Shown: piece after piece, positions 12,109 to 22,900 of the stretch
Numbering within the stretch: position 1 is the stretch's first letter
Layout of the letters: every line of letters begins with the position of its first letter
Assembly (NCBI GenBank): GCA_963969395.1
Contig: OZ017795.1
Coordinates: forward strand, 40,591,063 to 40,655,062
Source: Pseudoscleropodium purum
Lineage: Eukaryota > Streptophyta > Bryopsida > Hypnales > Brachytheciaceae
Reading direction: 5' to 3'
Length of the DNA stretch: 64,000 bases
Notes under the pieces: model-generated
Database searches by the model: none
What the model saw: only the letters and a program-made list of their open reading frames with translations
What the model was told of the DNA's origin: nothing
Translations under genes and position numbers: made by a program

Positions 12109-13244
12109 TTAACCCCTAAAGACCCAATTGGTCAATTACATCAACTCTAATTATGCTTTTCATATTTGAACAAATTGGATGACATTTGTCGGTATAAAGG
12201 ATATCATATATGCATTTCTTTGCCACTATCCAAGAGTTGTTTTAAAAAAAATTTTAACACTTTGAAATTTGCATTGGCTTTGACATTAATTCCTAAATGT
12301 TTTTGACTATGTTTTCACCCACTCAAACACTCTAAAACTGCCATTTCAAGTAGAAGTGCCAAATTTTAGAAAAAAACATTGTTGGACACATGTAGCCAAA
12401 TGATCTTGTAGTATATTGATTTGAAAAGATGTGGCTAAAATTTCAGATTTTACCATTGTGTAGATTGCAAGATATTAGCACTATTTGAATTGACAAAAAA
12501 AAACTGGGGGCCTTGCAAAAAAATGGGCAGTTGCACTTCATAAATTCACATTTGTATGAAAAAATGTCCAAAATAGTGGTGCTTCTTTAGATTCATTCTT
12601 CAAGGCAAGTTGGCTACATGCTTGAAAAAAGTTAGATCATTTGGAACTGTACAATATATAAGAAAAAAATAATATGTAGAAAGAAAAAGAAAATGATTTA
12701 AAATATTAAATTGTTAAGAATTTAATTATGGAATTGAAGAATGCCAATCCCAATGGTTGTAATGTTGTAATAACAATCAACACCCAATTAATTAATTAGT
12801 TTTTTTTTAAATATTGAAATTAAGTCAAATAAAGAACTTCAAAGTTCATTTTAGAATAGAAAATCCATAACTATATGCAAACTAAAACTCCTCATAACTT
12901 CCATCTCATTAATCAAAATGGAATGATTCAAAACTTTTCATATATAAATCTATATAAATCTAAAAAATCAATTTCAAGTTTTTATTTTTCTTAAAAGTTA
13001 TTTTTAAAGAATTTTTTTGAGTTGCCCAATCTACTTAAGCTGCCTATTGAGCAATTAAAATTACATATTATAGAATAACTTTTATCTATATATTTAAAAG
13101 TTATGAAATTTTTTGGCGTTAAAACTATTCCTTGGGCACATGTTGTGTGAAAATTTCAATGAAAAAAAATTAAAATTTCATTCATAGGGAATTGCCCAAA
13201 ATTACTATGTTGCCAAAAATGCAATTTGGTCCTTTAGGGGTTAA
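12109..13244. mobile_element. Non-autonomous TTAA-type DNA element (copy 2, ~1.1 kb)
   Basis: The left end reads TTAACCCCTAAAGACCCAA. The inverse of the right end reads TTAACCCCTAAAGGACCAAA. Both ends are TTAA. A second possible left terminus (TTAATTCCTAAATG) lies at 12286, exactly where homology with the element at 5533-6474 begins, so the core may be 12286-13244. No coding capacity. Confidence 0.65.
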
Positions 13245-14751
13245 AGTATTGAAAATGGGATGATACAAAATAGATGTCATTTGGCATTTTAGAGTAGAAA
13301 TTGACAAAATTTTCTAATCTAAGAATAATCAAAATGAAGGCCTCCCAAATGGTGTTTGATTTGGAAATTCATGTTTCATTTGATAAAGGTCTAAACAATA
13401 TGAAACAACTTGTAATATTGTGGCTTCTTCTTGCCTTTCACATGGAAATGCTTTGACATGTTCAAAAAGTTTACAAAAAGATTCTAACAATAAAAAGGAT
13501 AATCTATAAACACTATAACTTGTACATAAGTTTTTCAAAAATTACATTAATTACACCCTTCTAATAATTTATTGACCATGAAGCAAAGGTTTCAAATTCC
13601 TTGATTTGCATGCTAATTGTGCAAGGGTCAACCAACTTGGATAGAGGGCGAGCAATTTATACCCATATCCACTTTCAAGTATTTATTTCAACATGTCAAC
13701 ATTTTTGACAAATTCATGACACTTTATGACACTAAAGTATTAAGAAATGGGATTTCTTCAAAGCAACTATTTTCCCAACATTTAGTGTTAAAAACTATCA
13801 ATTGTTTTTTAAAAATGACACCCTTTCTAGAGTAGTGAAACCAACACACTTGAGATTGTCTTATAAAATCAAGGTGAAAATTGGATTTATTGTAGCACAA
13901 ACAAGTTCAAAAATCAATTAAAAGGTAAAATACACATTAAATTGCTTCAATATGCATTTGAGAATGATCTCAATTAATAAATTGTCCCAAACATCTATTA
14001 AGACTTGTTCCAAATTCTCTTTAGCATCTGTTTCTTGGCACCAAATGTATAAACTATGAATTTATAAATGTTGAAAAATATGCGTACTCCATTCAAGCTC
14101 TCATGAATAGAAGTCCAGAAGTTGGTTTACAAATGGACGGCGGAAGGTCTGACAATACAGAAAGGACTCCCTCGCACAACAAGCCTTGAAAAGTCAAATG
14201 TAGAAAGACCGCATGCTGCAGTACTTTTCTCAAGGACCGCCGCCGTCTTCAAAATCCACAAACAATTCTACTTCACTAGGACTTCAACCTCAACCACATG
14301 TCAACTTCAGAACTTCAGAACTTCAATGGCAAGAAGGTCCTGCAGGAAAGGAAATTTGACAATCAGAATACATGCTCGGGACAGTAAACATCAAATGTTC
14401 ACCATATCATAACATTACTGTAATATTGAGTGGGCCTTCTTCGTTCAGCAGCGCAGGTGAGTCAAGACAAGTTCCTGGTTTAGCCAGAATTACAGTTCAT
14501 ATAACCAGGCAGAATGTGATGAGACTCTAGAGGTTAATTATATTGCTAGGGTCAATTTCCAGCCAGAGCAGTACACCATTCAAGATTGAACCAAAACTAC
14601 CTTCAGAATTGACGACAAATGCAATAAGATAGGAAAATTCCAATCATGATCATCGAGAGCTTACGAAGATGGAAGAAGAAATAGCATGGTCTGTACACCA
14701 ACACCCTGCAAAGCTCCAAAAAATCGATGATCTATCAATCGATCAAAATTG
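13245..14751. other. AT-rich intergenic DNA and 3' flank of the PPR gene
   Basis: The first part is AT-rich without recognisable coding content. From about 14100 composition becomes less AT-rich, and this is probably the 3' UTR or terminator region of the minus-strand PPR gene that ends at 14752. Confidence 0.45.
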
Positions 14752-17700
14752 TTACCAATAATCATTACAAGAACAAGCACCATCTTTGAAGTGATGAAAG
14801 CGATTAGCATCCCTCGCCACAATCTCGCGCCCGGTCACCTTAGAGATGAACTTGGTTGCTACATGACAATCTGGGCATACCCGAAGATTCTTGTATATAC
14901 GAATTGGTTCTCCAAGTGGTGTACGCAGCAATCCGTAAGCTATAGCCAACTTTTCACTGTGGGAGCAAAGAGAGAGTTCTTTCTTTTCTTCACTAAGATC
15001 CCGCAACACTAGCTGGGTATCAGGAATGTAGCCTTCCGCTTTGATTTTTTCAGTCACTTTTTGCAGCTCAGCATATAACTCCTTCGCTTCTGGGTGAGAT
15101 GTATCCCCTGCAACAAAAACATGGATCTTATTATCGACTTCAATACAGCTACGCCCAGGCTCCTTGTGTATACCTTTTTCCTGCATCATACTGCGCACTA
15201 ATGACACCTGCTCCCACTTGCCAGCTGCAGCATAGATGTTGGAGAGGAGCACATACGTAGCCGCATTCTTCGGGTCCAACTTGATACACTCTTGGGCGGC
15301 AAATTCAGCCAATTTCACGTTCCCATGAGTTCTACAAGCACCAAGCAAGGCTCCCCAGGTTACTCCATTTGGCTCGACTGGCATATTGCCAATGATGACC
15401 TTTGCTTCCTCCAAGAGTCCTGCCCGCCCAAGGAGATCCACCATGCAGGTAAAATGCACCACAGTAGGTTCGATGCCATACTCTTGAGCCATTGCGAAAA
15501 ACAGTTGACGACCTTCATCAACTAGGCCTGCATGACTACAGGCCAACAGCACTGCCACAAATGAGCCCCCATCAGGCTCAGTATTCATGTTCCTGAAGAA
15601 TTCCAGGGCTTCAAGCCCCCATCCATGTTGTGCAAGTCCACCGATCATCAAATTCCATGTGACTATATCACGGTTCTCCATTCTGTCAAATACTTGTTGC
15701 GCATCATCAATACTGCCGCACTTTGCATACATGTGAACAAGCGCATTGCCCACACGCAAATCCGACTCAAGTCCTGCTTCAAGGAGATCGCTGTGGACCT
15801 TCTTCACCCAGTCCAAAGCCCCGGGACTTGCAGATCCATTCAGGATGCTCAAAAAAGTGGTTGCCTCTGGTTTGAAGCCTTCCTGTTTCATTTGTACAAA
15901 GAGTCGATATGCTTCTAAACCGCAACCACTTTCTGCGTAAGCTCCAATCATCGTATTCCATGTGACTACATCCCGTTCTTCCATTCTACTAAAAACTAGA
16001 CGCGCATCATCAATACTACCACACTTTGCATACATGTGAACAAGCGCGCTGCTCAATTGCACATCCGACTCAAGTCCTGCTTCCAGGACATGTCTGTGAA
16101 CCTCCTTCACCACTCTTGCACTTGCACATCCATTCAAGATATTTGTGTAAGTGATTGTATCTGGATTGAAGCCTTCTTGTTTCATTTGTAAAAGGAGTTG
16201 ATATGCTTTCACACCAAAACCACTTCCTGCATATCCTCCAATCATTATATTCCAAGTAATCACATTGCGTTCCTCCATTCTGTCAAAAACTATTCGAGCA
16301 TCATCAATACTGCCACTCTTCACATACATGTGAACAAGCGCGCTGCCCACACGCACATCCGACTCAAGTCCAGCATCCAAAGCATGCCCATGAACGTCCT
16401 TCACCCAGTCCAAAGCCCCTGCGCTCGCACATGGATTCAGTATGCTTAAATAAGTGACCGAATTTGGTATGAAGCCTTCCTGTTTCATTTGTACAAAGAG
16501 TCGATATGCTTCCACGCCATAACCACTGTCTGCACATGCGCCAATCATTATGCTCCATGTAATCACGTTACGATCTTCCATTTTGTCAAAAACTAGCCGG
16601 GCATCACCAATACTGCCACTCTTCGCGTACATGTGAACAAGCGCGCTGCCCACACGCAAATCGGACTCAAGTCCAGCTTCACAAGCATGCCTATGAACAT
16701 CTTTCACCCACTCCAAAGCCCCTGCGCTTGCACATGCATTCAGTATGCTCACATAAGTGATTGCATCTGGTTTGAAGCCTTCCTGTTTCATTTGTACAAA
16801 GAGTCGATATGCTTCCACGCCATAACCACTTTCTGCATATGCGCCAATCATTGCAGTCCATGTGATAACATTGCGTTCCGCCATTCTGTCAAAAACTAGT
16901 CGGGCATCATCGATACTGCCACACTTCGCATACATGTGAACAAGCGAATTGCCCACACGCAAATCCGACTCAAGGCCACTGCGTTTAATATACGCATGAA
17001 CTTCCTTGCCCCATTTCAGAGCTGATGGGCTGGCACATGCCTTTAGGATGCTCAAATATGTAATCTCATCCGGCTGCACACCTTCTTGCCACATTTGATT
17101 GAAAACTTCCATTGCATCTTCAGCATAATTGTGCTGAGCATAACCTCCAATCATGATGGTCCAAGTAAAGACATTCTTCTTCAAAAGTTCATCAAACACT
17201 CTGCGAGCATCCTGCAATCTCCCACATCTTATATACACACTCGTTAGGTTGTTTGCCACATAAGTTTCCTGCTCCATTCCACTCTTGATGATGCAATTAT
17301 GAACCTCCTTGATTGCTACAAGGTCTTTCCGCTTTAAGCACCGCTTAAGGACTCCAACATACATGGACGGGCCTATAGCAACGCCTTGTTCTAGTTTATT
17401 CCTGAGAACGGCAATTGCTTCACTCGTAGTTCTTGCACTTTGCGTATGCATATGACCACGGCCTCCTTGAACAATTTGATTCAAGTCTTTTGCACTAGTG
17501 GATGGAGAATATTCATTCCCATTGCCAACTTTAGATAACCTGAATTATCAAGAACTACTTCATGAGAACAAAAATTAAAACCAACATTGCTTCATAAATT
17601 GAGGGGTGAAGATTCAATCATGATCAGGAGTCTAAAATTTAATATACAAATCTTAGATGCATCTTCACAATGTTCATCTCACTTCCATGCATAGTGTTTC

Positions 17701-19533
17701 TCTAAAAGCCATCCACCTTTAAGTGCACCTGCTAACACGGAAACGGAAACCATCACAAGCGAAGAAAGACAAGCACGAGTTGCACAAACTTAGCCTCAAA
17801 CTGACTCGTATCCCAAATCCTTGACTGCACGTACGAAACATTTTACAACATGACTGTTTATCATGCACATTCAATTTGTAAGGTTCATCTTTAGCAAAGA
17901 AGTAACTCGGACCTATTTCGTATCATTGAAGAAGGGAGACAAATCAATTCCTAAAGTTACATGCTAATGACAATACCTAATTCGCTGTGCAGTGTTTCTA
18001 GAATCATCGGCATGATAACCTACATCACATTGCAATTTGCCTTGAGCCAACCTCGACTTCACCCAGGATGGTGTTGACCACCCAGCTACCCAAAGTGCTT
18101 TCTTTGTCACCTTATGTTTAAAGTCAGGTGATTGGGAATTCCTCTGTAGGCACCGCAAGTCACAATTAGGTCTACGAAACCTAACTGATTTTTATTTACA
18201 ACCAAAACCAAGGAAATACTACACTGATCTAACCAGCCCTCAAGCCACTTTAAGAAACAAAAAGAGCAAATTTAATGCTTGGTGTTTCACAGAGCTCTAA
18301 GCCAAGGATTACGCTACTTGCTTGTATCACTATCAATCAACAGATATATGTGTTTCGGACTGATACCTTGTCAACTCTGTTGTCCCACCACTGCGAAGGA
18401 TCGGCAAAATACTCCTCCCAAACTTGTTCAATCGCCTGCTCTTTGCCTGAATCGAAAACACATCCGTGTCAGTCACAGTCTTTCCAGAAGACACAGTTTT
18501 CTTGCAATCAGGACGCGCATCTGCTACATACCCGAAGAATCGGCAATTGGAGATGATCTTCTCCAAACTGATGATGCTGGACACCTGAGATGTCCACTTC
18601 TTTCTCCACGAAAGGATAGCGAAGAGTAGATAGGCCGCAGAGACTTCAAGAGTGTGATCGCACAAACATCCTGGTCACACCAAAAAAAAATCATTAACCC
18701 TTAAGACCAGGTTTTAAAATGACAAATTCGGTTGACCATATTGTGAAAAATATAATTCAAATGGGGTCAAACTTTATATCACTAGAGCCAGTGAGAAAAA
18801 TTGCAAATGTTGATGAGAAAGTAAATGAAACTGGACAACAGAAACGTCCCCATACGACCTACTTAAAACTGCTAGAAAAAATAGGAGACCTAATCTTGGT
18901 CCATTAGGGGTTAAGCAATTTGAGACTGTTCTTCCCACTCTCCTTGTTTAATTGGACGCAGGGTCCAGTCATCCAAATTAGTGCCCCGTTCAGAGAAAAT
19001 GTGGCAGCCCAATTATCAAACATAACATTTTGATTAAGTGAAGGAGATCTCATACTTGGACGACATATGTTGCAAGCATGAGTTCAACATAACTGCTATC
19101 TATGACACCCATTCACTCACCTGTGCACCTGCTTCACACACCAAGAAAAAACTCCGACATTCTCGCCCATACAGCAAATGTTGTCTGCTATCCAGCTCCC
19201 ACGACACCAATCGAGCAGGCAATCCCATCGTTGCCTCGGGAGCTTAAACCCTATCTTCCTTCGAAACCCCTCTCATGTTTTCGATGCGTACCAGTGTTCG
19301 TGACTCAGCCGATTAACAACATGAATTCTACAAACAACTGACCATGAAACAAACAAATAAGACAAACTGAACATTTTGCAAGTGAAAGAAAGAGCAATAC
19401 CCGTGACCTCTCTGCCGACTACTAAACATCGAAATGCATGATTTGGTGAAAAAGAGCTCAGAAAGGAAGACAGACCAGCAGGAGTGGCGATGACGGTGCT
19501 GGACGTGAGTAAAGATTGCGGAAGGGATTCCAT
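14752..19533 (-). CDS. Organellar PPR-DYW RNA-editing protein with an N-terminal PDF motif
   Basis: Proposed coding exons (minus): 19533-19401, 18446-18367, 18143-17977, 17539-14752; 1055 codons plus stop, with all junction phases agreeing. Residues 1-44 (MESLPQSLLTSS...) resemble a transit peptide. Residues 54-89 carry WEEYFADPSQWWDNR then SPDFKHKVTKKALW, the PDF motif known from organellar ssDNA-binding OSB proteins. From about residue 170 there are tandem PPR motifs in ~101-residue triplets, then E-type motifs with a PG-box-like EPGRS. The C-terminal DYW deaminase keeps HSE (987-989), CPDC (1015-1018) and the terminal DYW. The last exon is open upstream of its first ATG to an acceptor whose phase matches the PDF exon, supporting one gene. 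DYW proteins do C-to-U editing of plastid or mitochondrial RNA. The first exon is the least certain; the PPR part is very secure. No SSB/OB domain was found. A MITE lies in intron 1. Confidence 0.78.
18694..18914. mobile_element. 221-bp TTAA-type MITE inside intron 1 of the PPR gene
   Basis: The left end reads TTAACCCTTAAGACCAGG. The inverse of the right end reads TTAACCCCTAATGGACCAAG. Both ends are TTAA, and there is no coding capacity. It lies between proposed exons 1 and 2 of the minus-strand PPR gene, so it is expected to be spliced out. Confidence 0.7.
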
Positions 19534-19935
19534 CGAAACAGGAAGAAGAGGAAGAAAAATGACGAGGCGCGATTTGAGCTGAAACATGCCAACAACGAAG
19601 ATGCAGAATTGCAACCACAAAATTATCACTTTCTTCCACAGCCCAGGGAAAAACACCCTAAACCCTAAACCCTCTAAAGCCTCACACGGCACTCCGAAAA
19701 CATAGATAAGCTTCTCGAAGATGAACAAAAGAATCACTGGTCCCTGCACATACCTCGCTGTTGGGATGATTGGATGATACCCGTTCATTAGGCACCTAGT
19801 ATGACTGGTTCCGGGTATGTAGTCAAGGACGGTAGATTATTTCGGGAAGACCAGGTGCTACTTTGGAGCAGGTCGCGAGTGAAGCGGAGCAGGCCTGCTC
19901 TTGCGAGCAATTCGAAGCTCGCGTTTGCTGGAAAG
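19534..19935. promoter_or_regulatory. Shared bidirectional promoter region with telobox tract
   Basis: About 400 bp separate the proposed start of the PPR gene (minus) from the ARP2 start (plus). On the plus strand 19656-19673 reads as CCCTAAA repeats, a telobox motif common in plant promoters and 5' UTRs. No clear TATA box was seen. The regulatory role is inferred from position. Confidence 0.5.
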
Positions 19936-22900
19936 ATGACCTCGTCTCGCAATGTTGTGGTGTGCGACAATGGCACTGGGGTACGCTCTATTGCATCCAT
20001 TCTATGGCGTTTGCGCATTCTTCTTCGCCCTTCAATTTGATACACTCTGTCTCTTGAACCATTGCCTGTGAATTTGCGTTTCTTACTTCGTCGGCTTCCG
20101 ATTTCGGTCTTCCTGGCCGATGGGTTGTATCATGAGTGCTTTTGTTCTATGAAATGAAAATTTTGGTGTATGCACATGGGATGGACACTGAGGTTGCACT
20201 TGATATGAGAATTAGGTGTTTTAGGGTTTTCAGGTTCTTAAGTTATGAGCCTAATCGACGTGCGGAGTTAGTGCGGCATATTCGATCTGTCACGAACAGT
20301 TTTTGTCGTTTTGGTCGGTACTGTGAAATTTTTCTTTGGGATTTACTTTGAACTGTGCTCATATGAGGAATTTGCACTATTTTACAGTTTGAGGTTAAGT
20401 GAGTATTGGTACTACTGATTCATCTCGAGCTCAAATTTTTTATCGAAACAACCTTGAAATTTTTGAGCATTTCCTTCAATAATTTCTGTTAGAGGAAACT
20501 TTGGTATGCGGAAGAGGAGTTGGAGAGTGTCGTGCACTTGACGAGAATTAGGTGTTTTTCAGGTTCCTTGTTGAGTTGTGAACCTAGCTGGCGTGCGGAG
20601 TTGATTTGGAATCCTTGATCAGAATTGATTATTTGGTCGGTGCATTAGACTTTTTCTTTGGGGTTCAAATGGGAATTATATTTGTTTCAGGAATTAGTAC
20701 CATTGTGCATTTGGAGGTTGAATGAGTAGTGATAGTAATGATACATCTCAAGCTCAATTTGTTGTCCGAAACGGCCATGAAATTTTCTAGCATTTTGGTC
20801 ATTTTGGGGGGTGAGTGGATAATTTGTGAAGAATTAGTAACGTCTCATCTGTCCTGATTTGACCAGTCCAGCTGAATGTGGTGTTCGAATACTAGCGAAG
20901 CTCCTTCCTCGTTGACTTTCAGGAAACATCTTGATCACTCTGATAACTCTTGAGATATTGTAGATGTACGTAACAATTGCCACTTATTCTGATAATCTGA
21001 TCTTTTCACGTCTATAAATATTTAGCAGTTGGTTGGGAATTTTAATTCATTCATTCATTTAGCATTCTCCATCGTTTTATTCATTTGCACTCCTTGAATA
21101 ATCTGTTCACGCTTATTTGATGTTTGGGCCTCCATGGAATCCTAAATGGAAGCTCAAAATCACAGAAGTCATGTCTTTGTTTCAGTCTCAGTGGCAAAAA
21201 TGTAGAAAAGTAGAATTCAGGTTTCATGGTTTTCTATGAAAGATTTTCACTGAGTTAATCTAGTATACTTGTTTTTTTGGTGTACAGTTTGTTAAGTGTG
21301 GATTTGCGGGGGACAACTTTCCAGCTGCTGTATTTCCATGTCTGGTCGGTCGACCTATGCTGCGGTACGAAGAAAATCTTGGAGATCGAGAATTGAGTGT
21401 AAGCACTTCAGACTTCCAAAGCAATTAGCTTGTGCGTCTAAAATTAATGGACGTTCCCTCGATAGGACCTGCCCTGTTATCTGAGTTCTTCTGTGGACGT
21501 TGTATCCTGCTTCATCCTGGCATAACAAACTTGATATGGAGAAGTTCCTCCTAGCGACAGTTCGGTTGATGATCTTAGCGACTGCATGTTCTTAGAGTTG
21601 ATAATTTTGGCTTAGAAGGTTCTTCTGTAAACTAAATATGGTTACCTCTTCATTCTTAAGAGATTTTGTGTAGTACAAACATCAGAGAATGTGTCCATAT
21701 TTCCTTTGTATCTTCCCTGTTCTCTGACCTGAAAGGCATGAGACTTGTTTTGTTGATCTTATCCAGTGGGTCAATGCGCATACTCTTTTGTCCCTACTCT
21801 TATGGTTGATATTCTATTGGACAGGACATAGTTGTGGGAACAGCAGCTTCTGAACAACGACAGCAACTCGAAATTACTTACCCTATCTCCAATGGAATTG
21901 TACAAAATTGGGAAGATATGGGTCACATATGGGACCATACGTTTTACAACGTCCTTAAAGTAAGTTTTTTTTAAATTTATTTGAGTTTTGAGTTGAGTTT
22001 TTACCCGATGACTATCATTTCTAGTGCCGCTGAATCATTCTCTCATCCACTTCTCATCGCACATAAGTTCATTATTCTATCTACCTCAATACCCCCCGAC
22101 CCCGTGTTTATCTGCTCTGCGCACGTTTGTTTATCGATTTTGCAGGTGGATCCCCCAGAATGCAAAATTTTGCTCACCGACCCACCTTTGAATCCTACAA
22201 AAAATCGCGAGAGAATGGTATGCTAAGTCTATTGCAGATCCTTTTGTTTATTTTCAGATTAGGCTTTGTGAACAGGCTTGTTCTATGGACCCATTTTATG
22301 CTGAACACTGAGCACGGAGCTCATTTGACACGAAGAGTGTGGTTATCTGACAGATTGAAACAATGTTTGAGAAATACAACTTTGGCGCCGTATTTGTCCA
22401 GATTCAAGCAGTGCTGACTTTATATGCACAAGGTAAAACCGTCGTTCTGAGTAAAAACTTGTGAGTCTCCGAGAGTTTGAGTTTACGTTAGTCGAGTAGA
22501 AGTCGCAGATTTCTCAGATTTCTCAGATTGTTCAGTAAGTATTTGAATGGAGTAATCAAACTGTTCCGGCTCCACTAACTGCCTATACATTTTGAAGGAA
22601 ATGAAAATTGATCATATACTTCAAGACGTTAAGCAAATTAGACCGTTTGTTGAAGCCACTTGATCATTTATTTTTGTCATTCAATCTTATGGCTTAATTT
22701 CACACTTTGCTTCTCAGTTTTTAAGACACTGCCTGAAGGAGAGGGTTTGAATACCGACTCGTTAAATTCTGTTGATCAAGCTTTGTCTCGCAGATCTAGC
22801 ACGCATGTGACAAGAATTTGAAAGTATGCTGTCCTATTCACAATTGACCGCGTTTTAGTTGTGTTGGACTGTGTGGTGGTGCTATAGCATGAGACTTAAG

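Noticed and set aside
2961..14100. CRISPR array, bacterial operon or tRNA genes
   Set aside because: No evenly spaced identical repeats with unique spacers, no tRNA-like cloverleaf seen, and the whole window is clearly eukaryotic plant DNA.
18333..18665. 110-codon minus-strand frame over the PDF exon
   Set aside because: The conserved WEEYF...WWDNR motif is in another frame of the same DNA; this frame is a shadow crossing a splice site.
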